A DNA stretch of 27,731 nt from an uncultured Bdellovibrionales bacterium (GTDB taxonomy: Bacteria > Bdellovibrionota > Bdellovibrionia > Bdellovibrionales > JAMPXM01). The first letter of the stretch is position 1. Each line of letters opens with the position of its first letter. The stretch covers positions 1-27,731 of the forward strand of contig CALBDW010000170.1 of the NCBI GenBank assembly GCA_937927435.1, written 5' to 3'. Shown here piece after piece: positions 8,118 through 14,769 of the stretch. The translations under genes and the position numbers were made by a program. Under the pieces are notes generated by a model, which saw nothing but the letters and a program-made list of their open reading frames with translations, did not search any database and was not told the origin of the DNA.

Positions 8118-9323
8118 TCACAAATCCAACTTACGCAGAACCTGGAGAGCTGCTCGGAAACCGATGTTGACTATGCGTCCGAGGATCTCCGGGTTCAGAC
8201 TGAAGTGATCGACGAAAAACATTTCGTGATCTTGCGGGCTCGGATGGATGTATATGTAATCGACATTGGGGTTGTAATTTGCCCTTTGCGCGATGATCTC
8301 GAGCAACTTCTCCCGATGTTCGTTTGGTAAACCTGCTTTCCGGAAATAGCCATCAACTGCGCTCATGATTGCTGCGATCTGTTGCTGGTGATCGATGTGC
8401 TTCTCGATTTTTTGTTGAATCACCTGATAGAGCGCCTGGTTGATGATCAGCGGAATCCCGTAATTGTTAAGGCTTCCCATGACAGGGGTGTAATGATACG
8501 GCTGGTAAGAATAGCTTGAAATCACGAGGTCCGCGCCGGCGTCGGCCGCAACGTGCGTGGAAAGCGTATCGCGGATCTCACCGTCAAAGAAAAAGAGCTC
8601 CTTACCGTTCTGGTTGCGGATCCCGTATGGCGCAAAAACCGGCGGCAAGCTTGTGCTGGCCGCGACCGCGTCGCTGATGGTGGCGTAATTCGCGTACTTA
8701 ATGCTTTTTTCTTTATACGTCGTGGGGAAGTCGCCGAAGACCACTTTGCGGGAGTGGTTGAGCTGAGTTCCGATGATGTATAGAGCGACGCCCAAACTCG
8801 AGAAAGTGTTTTCCTTTAAGACCTGCGTGCGAAAGTAACGCTCGATTCCCTTCGTGGTGAAAAGCCCGTTAATTTTAAAGCCGTTTTTAATCAAGGCTTC
8901 GATGCCGCCCGTTACGATGGAGCGCCGGCGGAGCATGTTCGGAATGAAATTAACGAAATTGCCTCCGTTCAGCGCGAAGATGTCCCGGTAAGTGATGGGT
9001 TTAAGGCGCGCATAGGGCTTTCGCCGTTTTGAAAGCAAACGAAAGTCGGAGGCAGCTCCGCGTTCGAAAGCGTCGATGACGGCTTCGACGCTGTAACCCG
9101 CAGCCAAAAAGGTTGAAACCACTGCTCCCGCGCTGGAGCCGACATAAATCTTAAAAGTGAGTTTATCGTCGGGGTGACGAGCCCGGACGTCTTCGGGAGA
9201 ACCGCCCGCGAACTTGAATCCTTTTTCGCGTAGCGCAAAACACACGCCCAGATGGAAGGCGGCAGCTTTGATACCGCCTCCGCTCAAGACCAGAGCCAGC
9301 CTCTTTTTCTCACTAAGACGCAT
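8118..9323 (-). CDS. Patatin-like phospholipase
   Basis: This is a patatin-family serine acyl hydrolase, expected to release fatty acids from phospholipids. The roughly 401-residue product has the glycine-rich oxyanion motif LSGGGIKAAAFHLGV (residues 14-28, counted from the GTG form). It has the nucleophile elbow GSSAG (Ser65) and the dyad aspartate in FFFDGEIRD (Asp248). The catalytic dyad is therefore complete. No signal peptide or membrane helix is visible, so secretion, if any, would need another route. ATG at 9321-9323 is preceded in frame by GTG at 9324-9326, and either could be used; the Shine-Dalgarno sequence is weak. Predatory Bdellovibrio are known to carry several patatins, but a role in predation is only inference. 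The gene is convergent with nuoN. Confidence 0.85.
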   Translation of the reverse strand: MRLSEKKRLALVLSGGGIKAAAFHLGVCFALREKGFKFAGGSPEDVRARHPDDKLTFKIYVGSSAGAVVSTFLAAGYSVEAVIDAFERGAASDFRLLSKRRKPYARLKPITYRDIFALNGGNFVNFIPNMLRRRSIVTGGIEALIKNGFKINGLFTTKGIERYFRTQVLKENTFSSLGVALYIIGTQLNHSRKVVFGDFPTTYKEKSIKYANYATISDAVAASTSLPPVFAPYGIRNQNGKELFFFDGEIRDTLSTHVAADAGADLVISSYSYQPYHYTPVMGSLNNYGIPLIINQALYQVIQQKIEKHIDHQQQIAAIMSAVDGYFRKAGLPNEHREKLLEIIAQRANYNPNVDYIYIHPSPQDHEMFFVDHFSLNPEILGRIVNIGFRAALQVLRKLDL

Positions 9324-9546
9324 CACTTCATAGTATCCACCATGTTGAAGAATGCAAAAGTGAATTTAGGAGGGAGGGGAAACCTCACGACTCGGGACTA
9401 GCCCCCACTTGTTTAAGAATTGTTAGGCAAATCCGACGGGTTGGGCGCTCGAGAACTGTCGCCAATTTAATCGTTGTGCACGTGCTCATGTGTGATAGAA
9501 CCAAAAAGAGCCGGAAAATTCGACCATCAAAAGGGGTTCACTGACC

Positions 9547-9957
9547 GTGACTCAGCAATGGCTGTCTTTAACTGACTACGCGAGCAAATACCGGGTGAGT
9601 ATTTCGACCCTGCGCCGCCGCATCAAAAGCAATTTGATTCCGTATCGGGTGGAGAAGGGCAAGTATCTGGTTCCCGACGAAGGTCCGGTTACTGAAGACA
9701 AAGCTTTTGAGCCCTCGGTTTTGGTCGGGGAGCCCGCGCCGTTGAGACATGTTTCGGCAGATGAGCCTTTTATCGCTTCCGCCAGTCGGCTCTTAAGCGA
9801 ACTTAAAAAAGCGTACGCGAATATTCTTCAGGAAAAAGAGGAGCAGATTATTCAGCTCAAAGAAGAGGTTGCGGACCTGAAGACACTCGTTCGTGTGCTT
9901 GAAGACGACAACGAGCGCCTCAAACGGGCGCTCGTTGATGCCGCCTCCAGGCGATAA
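9547..9957 (+). CDS. Small helix-turn-helix protein with C-terminal coiled coil
   Basis: I do not recognise a named family. The 136-residue product has an N-terminal segment (about residues 6-40) resembling the MerR/excisionase winged helix: LTDYASKYRVSISTLRRRI followed by a basic turn and YRVEKGKYLVP. A linker (45-75) follows, then a long heptad-like helix (about 78-132) rich in Glu, Lys and Leu. A DNA-binding protein that dimerises through the coiled coil is the simplest reading. It starts at GTG 9547 with AAGGGG at 9531-9536. No partner gene is attached: lon is convergent 33 bp away and the patatin gene is divergent. The 223-bp gap on its left shows no promoter I would defend. Confidence 0.7.
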   Translation: MTQQWLSLTDYASKYRVSISTLRRRIKSNLIPYRVEKGKYLVPDEGPVTEDKAFEPSVLVGEPAPLRHVSADEPFIASASRLLSELKKAYANILQEKEEQIIQLKEEVADLKTLVRVLEDDNERLKRALVDAASRR

Positions 9958-9972
9958 TCCGCGAGGAGGCGG
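9911..9972. terminator. Stem-loops between the convergent HTH gene and lon
   Basis: Two perfect inverted repeats lie at the 3' end of the HTH gene. ACGAGCGCC (9911-9919) pairs with GGGCGCTCGT (9926-9935 region), and CCGCCTCC (9941-9948) pairs with GGAGGCGG (9965-9972). No strong T-run follows on either strand, so they are weak or Rho-assisted terminators at best. Confidence 0.35.
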
Positions 9973-9990
9973 TCTCCGAGTTGAGTCTTC

Positions 9991-12411
9991 TTACGCGGCC
10001 GAAGCGGCGGCACCGTCTTTCGATTTCTTGCCGCCTCTCGTAGTCGTACCGTGACGGCGGCCTTTGCCCAGTTTCTCTTCGAGGGCCAAGGCCAAAACCT
10101 CGTCAAGGTGCTCAACGAAGATGAAGTTGATTTGTTTTCTGAAGTCTTCGGGGATCTCCTGAACGTCCTTTTGGTTCTGGAACGGTACAATGACCGTTTT
10201 GATCCCTTGTTGAAGCGCCGCGAGAGCCTTTTCTCTGATTCCACCGACCGGGAGAACGCGACCTTGGAGAGTCACTTCACCTGTCATGGCGACGTCAGAG
10301 CGGACCGGCGTGTCCGTCATAAGGCTGATGATCGCGGTTGCCATTGTGATGCCCGCGGATGGCCCGTCTTTGGGGATCGCCCCAGCCGGCATGTGGACGT
10401 GGACGGTCCAGTTTTCGCTCCAGTCTTCGGGGATACCGAAGTCTTTCGCGTTCGCACGGGCGTAGCTCATCGCCGCGGTGGCGGATTCTTTCATCACGTC
10501 GCCCATCTGGCCGGTGAGAACGAGTCCGCCTTTGCCTTTCATTTTCAAAGCCTCGACGTAGAGAACTTCGCCTCCTGCCGGTGTCCACGCGAGACCTGTC
10601 GCGATACCAACCTGGTTCTCCTTGAGGGTCTCGTCGCGCAGATATCTTGGGGCGCCCAAGAATTCGACCACTTTCTCAGGCGTGATGACCACCTTCTCGG
10701 TGTTACCGGTGACTTTCAACTTAGCGACTTTCCTGCAGACGGAACCCACTTCGCGCTCGAGGTTCCTTAAGCCGGCTTCGCGCGTATAGTGAGCGATGAG
10801 ATATTTGATACCTTCATCGGTGAACTCGACATCGTCAGCCGTGATGCCGTTGCTCTCCATTTGCCGAGCGATGATGTGCTTCTTCGCGATAAGAAGCTTA
10901 TCGTTCTCGGTGTACCCGGAGATGTGGATCAACTCCATGCGGTCGCGGAGCGCCGGCGGAATGTTCTCGACGACGTTTGCGGTTGCGATGAAGAGCACGT
11001 TACTCAAGTCGAAGTCGACGTTGAGGTAATTATCACGGAACGAATGGTTCTGCTCCGGATCAAGCACCTCGAGCATCGCCGCCGAGGGATCGCCGCGGAA
11101 ATCGCTTCCGAGCTTGTCGATCTCGTCGAGCACGATGACCGGGTTGTTCGTTTTGATTTGTTTGAGGGCTTGGATGATTTTTCCGGGCATTGCGCCGACG
11201 TACGTGCGGCGGTGACCGCGGATTTCGGCTTCGTCTTTCACGCCACCGAGCGCGATACGGAAGTACTCGCGTCCCATCGAGCGCGCGATGGATCTTCCGA
11301 GCGAGGTCTTACCGACACCAGGAGGACCGCAGAAGCACAAGATCGGGCCCTTGAGATTCTTTGGATTGAGTTTGCGGACAGCAAGGAACTCCAGGATACG
11401 GTCTTTGACCTTCGCCAGATCGTAATGGTCCTCGTCGAGAATTTTTTGCGCACGTTCGATATCGAGATTGTCCTCGGTACTCTTGTTCCACGGCAAATCG
11501 ATCAGCCAATCGAGATAAGTGCGGAGCATGGAGGCTTCCGAAGCGTCAGGATGCATTCTCTCGAGGCGGCCGAGTTGCTTGAGAGCTTCGCTTTGTACGC
11601 TCTCCGGCATGCCGGCGTCGAGGATGCGTTGGCGGAGTTCTTCCATTTCCTCGCCCTTCGAATCCTGTTCGCCGAGCTCGTTCTTGATGGCCCGCATTTG
11701 TTCGCGCAGATAATATTCGCGCTGCGATTTCGACATTTCGTCTTTAGCCGAATTCCGGATTCGCGCCTGCATTTGCAGAACTTCGAGTTCGTTGGCGAGA
11801 ATTTCGTTAACGAGGAGCAGACGTTGTTTCGGATCGGTTGTTTCAAGCACTCTTTGCGCGTCGGCGACTTTGAGGCCGAGGTTAGACGCGATCAAGTCCG
11901 CGAGGCGGCCGGGATCCGTGACGTCGTCGAGAATCAGGAGGATGTCCGGAGAAAGCATGCGTCCGAGCGCGATGATCTTTTCGAGTTGCTCGCGCGCGTT
12001 TCGGATCATCGCCTCGAATTCGACTTGCGAGCCCGTCGCTTCAGGCTCGTCGATTTTTTCGACGGCGACCTCGAAGTTCGGCGACGACTTCAGGTATTTT
12101 TTGATACGGCCTTTGCATTCGCCTTGGATCAGGATTTTCACGCGACCGTCGGCGAGTTTCCGCATCCGCATGATGCGCGCGACGGTTCCGACCGTGTAAA
12201 TGGTGTCTTCAGAGGGATTCTCTTCCGTGATTTCTTTTTGGGAAGCGAGGAAGATCAGCCGGTTTTTGGCGAGAGCTTCCTCTACGGAACGAATCGATGC
12301 CTCTCTGCCCACGAACAGAGGCAGAATCATGTAGGGAAACACGACGATGTCGCGTACCGGGAGCATGGGTAGAGTTTCTGGGATCTCACTAACTTTGTCG
12401 TCAAATGCCAT
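9991..12411 (-). CDS. lon: ATP-dependent protease Lon (LonA type)
   Basis: Lon is a cytoplasmic AAA+ serine protease that degrades misfolded and selected regulatory proteins. The 806-residue product has the full LonA layout: LON substrate-binding domain (about 12-210), helical region, AAA+ module and protease domain. Visible motifs are Walker A GPPGVGKT (362-369), Walker B VIVLDE (425-430), and the catalytic dyad Ser685 in KDGPSAG and Lys728 in GGIREKAL. The 43-residue Ser-Lys spacing equals that of E. coli Lon. The C-terminus is a short basic and Ala-rich tail (from about residue 784). The start has GGAGGA at 12418-12423, 6 nt upstream. The gene stands alone, with a structured upstream region of about 310 bp. 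Confidence 0.97.
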   Translation of the reverse strand: MAFDDKVSEIPETLPMLPVRDIVVFPYMILPLFVGREASIRSVEEALAKNRLIFLASQKEITEENPSEDTIYTVGTVARIMRMRKLADGRVKILIQGECKGRIKKYLKSSPNFEVAVEKIDEPEATGSQVEFEAMIRNAREQLEKIIALGRMLSPDILLILDDVTDPGRLADLIASNLGLKVADAQRVLETTDPKQRLLLVNEILANELEVLQMQARIRNSAKDEMSKSQREYYLREQMRAIKNELGEQDSKGEEMEELRQRILDAGMPESVQSEALKQLGRLERMHPDASEASMLRTYLDWLIDLPWNKSTEDNLDIERAQKILDEDHYDLAKVKDRILEFLAVRKLNPKNLKGPILCFCGPPGVGKTSLGRSIARSMGREYFRIALGGVKDEAEIRGHRRTYVGAMPGKIIQALKQIKTNNPVIVLDEIDKLGSDFRGDPSAAMLEVLDPEQNHSFRDNYLNVDFDLSNVLFIATANVVENIPPALRDRMELIHISGYTENDKLLIAKKHIIARQMESNGITADDVEFTDEGIKYLIAHYTREAGLRNLEREVGSVCRKVAKLKVTGNTEKVVITPEKVVEFLGAPRYLRDETLKENQVGIATGLAWTPAGGEVLYVEALKMKGKGGLVLTGQMGDVMKESATAAMSYARANAKDFGIPEDWSENWTVHVHMPAGAIPKDGPSAGITMATAIISLMTDTPVRSDVAMTGEVTLQGRVLPVGGIREKALAALQQGIKTVIVPFQNQKDVQEIPEDFRKQINFIFVEHLDEVLALALEEKLGKGRRHGTTTRGGKKSKDGAAASAA

Positions 12412-12694
12412 TTGTGTTCCTCCGCTCGTGCGGGCATCCGCTGAGAGCCTGATTATCGGCTCGCTGCTTTCTTCTTCTCGGTTTTAATCGCTCAGGTCTT
12501 TAAGGGCTGGACGGCCTTAAAAGGTCCGGAAATACGGGGAAAAACGCTGAAATCAGGCAAAAACGGAAAAATCTGAGCGAAGGGCCGTGTGCCTGAAAAT
12601 CCACACAAGGCCGAACGACTGGGAACTAAAGACCTAGTCATCCCGAATTTTAGTCGATGCCCCGAGGACTCCTTACAAGGTGGTCGGGGTCGCG
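12412..12694. other. Intergenic region upstream of lon with nested inverted repeats
   Basis: No gene is seen here. Three inverted-repeat elements are visible. CGCTCAG (12489-12495) pairs with CTGAGCG (12573-12579) and encloses TTTAAGG (12499-12505) with CCTTAAA (12515-12521). GGCCGTGTG (12583-12591) pairs with CACAC-aa-GGCC (12602-12612). CCCCGA (12660-12665) pairs with TCGGGG (12684-12689). On the minus strand the first two would lie in a long lon leader. I could not place the lon promoter; TAAAAT on the minus strand near 12650 lacks a well-spaced -35. Confidence 0.4.
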
Positions 12695-12724
12695 TTGATT
12701 CCGCCCTGACGCCTATTGTATAGC
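12695..12724 (+). promoter_or_regulatory. Weak sigma-70-like promoter for the membrane-anchored protein gene
   Basis: TTGATT (12695-12700) and TATAGC (12719-12724) are spaced by 18 bp, about 44 bp before the chosen start at 12768. The match is 4/6 at each box, so this is tentative. Confidence 0.3.
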
Positions 12725-12767
12725 GATGGCCAGCCCGAGGTCGTGGTCGAAGGGAGACCCGTCAGTG

Positions 12768-13457
12768 ATGAACTACACCGGCTTTATAAGAGCACTTTTC
12801 ATTCTTGGCGTTGCTTCCTTTTTTGTATGGTTTGTTTGGCCGTCAGCTGGAAAGAAAGCGGATCAAGAAGAGGTCTTCGAAACCGTTACCGAGGATATCG
12901 AAGCTGACCGAGCCTTCCAAGAAACGGGGGTCACTGAAGAAATTGGAAGCACTGAGAGGGCCCAAGAAGTTGCTCCTTCCGAGCGGCGCCCGGCGAACGA
13001 GCCTGTTCACTCAGATGGGAACAGTGACGATTACCAAAGCCGCTTGACTTTAGACCGCGCGCTCGAAATCGCATTCAATACTCACGCTGGTTTCGCGGAC
13101 ATCCATCGCGAGTTGACTGAAGCGATCGATGCCGAGTTTCCGGTTCTCGAAGGCACATGGGAAGAAATCGGAATCAACGAACAGGGATATCTCCAGGTTT
13201 CGTACCTTAGTCTTAACGGCGAAGAGGTGAACCAGTGGTACGACCAGGATGGCCACCTGGTCGCTGAGGAAGTTATTTTTCTTGAAGGGGAGACCACTCT
13301 TACACGGTGGTATAAAGCGGACTCCCAGGCAATTGAACGGGTGGTGATTTCCGATGGCGACCGTGACGGCGCCATCGAGTTCGATTCCACTTCCCGTCCG
13401 ACGGCGATGGCGTTTCGAGACGGGGAGAAGAACATGCGCTTTCGAATCGAAGAGTAG
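12768..13457 (+). CDS. Unnamed membrane-anchored protein with acidic linker
   Basis: I do not recognise this gene. From ATG 12768 the product is 229 residues. It has one N-terminal hydrophobic segment (about residues 6-24, FIRALFILGVASFFVWFVW), which looks like an uncleaved signal anchor. A Glu-rich stretch (about 30-95) follows, then a C-terminal domain of short beta-like repeats with conserved-looking YDQDG, EGETTLTRWY, DSQAIERVVISDGD and FDSTSRPTAMAF segments. The C-terminal part probably lies outside the inner membrane. An in-frame ATG at 12726 would add 14 residues before the anchor; I prefer 12768 because AGGGAG (12751-12756) is suitably placed. The gene is convergent with a dksA-type gene 10 bp away. 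Confidence 0.65.
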   Translation: MNYTGFIRALFILGVASFFVWFVWPSAGKKADQEEVFETVTEDIEADRAFQETGVTEEIGSTERAQEVAPSERRPANEPVHSDGNSDDYQSRLTLDRALEIAFNTHAGFADIHRELTEAIDAEFPVLEGTWEEIGINEQGYLQVSYLSLNGEEVNQWYDQDGHLVAEEVIFLEGETTLTRWYKADSQAIERVVISDGDRDGAIEFDSTSRPTAMAFRDGEKNMRFRIEE

Positions 13458-13468
13458 CCGCGTCGGCT
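13456..13468. terminator. Short hairpin across two convergent stops
   Basis: AGCCG (13456-13460), loop cgt, CGGCT (13464-13468) spans the end of the membrane-anchored gene and the stop of the first dksA-type gene. There is no T-run, so terminator activity is doubtful. Confidence 0.25.
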
Positions 13469-13827
13469 TAAGCGAAGATCCGTTCGCGGTTTTCCTGTTC
13501 CTCTTTACATGCGATGCAAAGAGTGGCCACAGGCCGGGCTCTCAGGCGAGCGGGATTGAGCTCCTCCTCGCATTGTTCGCAGAGCCCGAATGTGCCGTCT
13601 TCAATTTTGGCAAGTGCGCGATCGATCTTTTGCAGGAGCTGCGCCTGCCGCTCCTGAAGACGCAAGGTCATCGAAAGGTTTAGCTCTGAAACGGCCAAGT
13701 CACCCTCATCACCTTGACCCATGGTCGTGATTGCCGCGTCCGACTTGAAGGCATCAGCCTTGTTGAGAAGTTCCGCTCTTTGGGCGAGCAAGAGCTCTCG
13801 GAAGAACTGCAAGTCTTTAGCGTCCAT
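13468..13827 (-). CDS. DksA/TraR-family regulator with intact zinc finger
   Basis: This is a DksA/TraR-type protein, expected to insert its coiled coil into the RNA polymerase secondary channel and change promoter selection, often together with ppGpp. The product is 119 residues from ATG 13825-13827. GGAGGG at 13835-13840 is ideally placed; a longer in-frame reading from 13905 lacks such a site. It has a coiled-coil region (about 5-80) with the acidic tip GDEGDLAV and a complete C4 finger CEQC-x17-CIAC. It is shorter than E. coli DksA (151 residues) and could equally be a YocK/TraR-like relative, so I give no symbol. A terminator-like hairpin lies in its upstream region at 13947-13981. Confidence 0.85.
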   Translation of the reverse strand: MDAKDLQFFRELLLAQRAELLNKADAFKSDAAITTMGQGDEGDLAVSELNLSMTLRLQERQAQLLQKIDRALAKIEDGTFGLCEQCEEELNPARLRARPVATLCIACKEEQENRERIFA

Positions 13828-13946
13828 TCTGTTTCCCTCCATGTTAACGACGAGCGGATTCAAACGAATTGTCGCCTGAAACCGGCCGTCGCTCGTCCCT
13901 CTCATCCCGATGCCTAGCCCATTTAAGACGTCGCCCCTCGACGCTT

Positions 13947-13981
13947 AAAAAACAGGCATTTCGTCATAATGATCATGCCTG
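13947..13981 (-). terminator. Terminator-like hairpin upstream of the first dksA-type gene
   Basis: On the minus strand CAGGCAT (plus 13975-13981) pairs with ATGCCTG (13953-13959) and is followed by six T (plus 13947-13952). It lies upstream of the dksA-type gene and downstream of a promoter-like site. It could end a small RNA or act as an attenuator. Confidence 0.5.
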
Positions 13982-14090
13982 CGGGCTACAGGATTTGTAA
14001 GCTTTTAGGATTGGACGTTCGGCTTTGCAAATAAAAAATCAGAGTGCCTAAGACTTCCGCATTATTGAAATGACACGGTTTTTCTTTGTT
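13947..14090 (-). ncRNA. Candidate small RNA or attenuated leader between the two dksA-type genes
   Basis: A promoter-like site at 14097-14125 and a terminator-like hairpin at 13947-13981, both on the minus strand, bracket about 145 nt without a convincing reading frame. A 66-codon frame in this area runs through the strong terminator at 14134-14179, so I discount it. The transcript could be an independent small RNA or the 5' leader of the dksA-type gene at 13827. The region matches no RNA family I recognise. Confidence 0.35.
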
Positions 14091-14096
14091 TTGGAA

Positions 14097-14125
14097 GTTA
14101 TAAGAGGTTGTTTGCGAGAGTGCAA
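14097..14125 (-). promoter_or_regulatory. Sigma-70-like promoter in the dksA intergenic gap
   Basis: On the minus strand TTGCAC (plus 14120-14125), a 17-bp spacer and TATAAC (plus 14097-14102). The -10 box matches 5/6 and the -35 box 3/6. It sits just after the terminator of the upstream dksA-type gene, so it likely starts a fresh transcript. Confidence 0.45.
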
Positions 14126-14133
14126 AGATGCTG

Positions 14134-14179
14134 AAAAAAGCGACAGAATGTCGTTCAGTCTCTGACATTCTGTCGCTTT
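14134..14179 (-). terminator. Strong intrinsic terminator of the second dksA-type gene
   Basis: GCGACAGAATGTC (14140-14152) pairs perfectly with GACATTCTGTCGC (14164-14176) around an 11-nt loop. Flanking A and T bases extend the stem to 16 bp. Read on the minus strand it is followed by six T (14134-14139). It lies about 20 bp after the stop of the gene at 14201-14575. Confidence 0.9.
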
Positions 14180-14200
14180 CGTTCAAAGTGTCTCGGATTA

Positions 14201-14575
14201 TTAAGCATAACGGCGTTTCAAAGCTTCACGGATTTCTGCGCCTTCAATGCTCAGGCGGGTCCACGGAATGGCACGAAGTCTCGCTTCCTCGATCGGTTCT
14301 TCGGTTTCCTCGCAGATCCCGTAACTTCCGTTCTCCATCCGCGCGAGCGCGAAATCGATTTCCATCAGAAGTTCATTGAGGCGTTGTTGAGAGGCGAGGA
14401 AGTCTTGCTCCGCGAGGATCTGCATCGTTTGATCCGCCTCATCGCCGCCGGTTTTTTCCACTGCATGGAACTCTTCACGAGCCACGCGGACGCGATTGAG
14501 AATGTCCTTTCTCGCTTCGAGTAGTTTAGCGCGACATTCTCTGAGCAGCTCTTCTGGCAGTGCGGCTTTCTTCAT
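14201..14575 (-). CDS. DksA/TraR-family protein with degenerate zinc finger
   Basis: This is a second DksA-type protein, 124 residues. It has the coiled-coil arm (about 5-85) with an acidic tip GGDEADQTM and the conserved finger-region helices (NGSYGICEETEEPI, EARLRAIPWT). The four metal-binding positions read Cys, Thr, Ser, Gly in exact C-x2-T-x17-S-x2-G spacing, so three of four cysteines are lost and zinc binding is unlikely. Pseudomonas DksA2 is a known zinc-independent paralogue but keeps two cysteines. GGAGG at 14580-14584 lies 4 nt before the ATG. A strong terminator follows. Its role probably overlaps that of the neighbouring intact paralogue; use under zinc limitation or stress is inference. 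Confidence 0.85.
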   Translation of the reverse strand: MKKAALPEELLRECRAKLLEARKDILNRVRVAREEFHAVEKTGGDEADQTMQILAEQDFLASQQRLNELLMEIDFALARMENGSYGICEETEEPIEEARLRAIPWTRLSIEGAEIREALKRRYA

Positions 14576-14622
14576 AACTCCTCCCCGTCAACCCTCCAAG
14601 GCCATCCGTGGCCTCATTGCCG

Positions 14623-14645
14623 GCGTCCGTCCTGGACGCTTTTTT
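14623..14645 (+). terminator. Plus-strand terminator-like hairpin without an obvious gene
   Basis: GCGTCC (14623-14628), loop gtcct, GGACGC (14634-14639), then six T (14640-14645). A second hairpin AGGCCA-tccg-TGGCCT lies at 14599-14614. No plus-strand gene precedes it for more than 1 kb. It may stop antisense transcription or fold in the leader of the minus-strand dksA-type gene. Confidence 0.45.
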
Positions 14646-14710
14646 CGACCTCAGTCCCGTCTTGTCGACCGAGATCGCTGATATCGACCAGGGCCGGGGT
14701 GAATTCGGTT

Positions 14711-14743
14711 AAAAAAACGGCTCCTCATTTATCGCATGGGAGC
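14711..14743 (-). terminator. Terminator of the hemW-grpE-dnaJ-lipoprotein run
   Basis: On the minus strand GCTCC (plus 14739-14743) pairs with GGAGC (14720-14724) and is followed by seven T after CG (plus 14711-14717). The stem is only 5 bp but the T-run is good, and it sits 26 bp after the lipoprotein stop. Confidence 0.55.
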
Positions 14744-14769
14744 TATTAATTTTTGTGATGGAAAGATGC

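Noticed and set aside
8106..8120. Terminator between nuoN and the patatin gene
   Set aside because: Only 9 bp separate the stops and no inverted repeat or T-run is visible.
9327..9350. TTGCAT-N16-TACTAT on the minus strand as a promoter for the patatin gene
   Set aside because: It would place the start at or inside the first codon, requiring a leaderless mRNA; the -10 match is weak.
10789..12372. A 527-codon plus-strand frame opposite lon
   Set aside because: It is antisense to a complete Lon with all catalytic residues, and its composition is that of a codon-bias shadow.
12515..12524. CCTTAAAAGG upstream of lon, which fits the CC(A/T)6GG pattern of eukaryotic SRF sites and resembles the palindrome before the histone gene
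   Set aside because: SRF-type factors are not expected in bacteria, and two short AT-rich matches are easily chance.
13986..14186. A 66-codon minus-strand frame between the two dksA-type genes
   Set aside because: It runs straight through the strong terminator at 14134-14179, has no ribosome site and no family resemblance.
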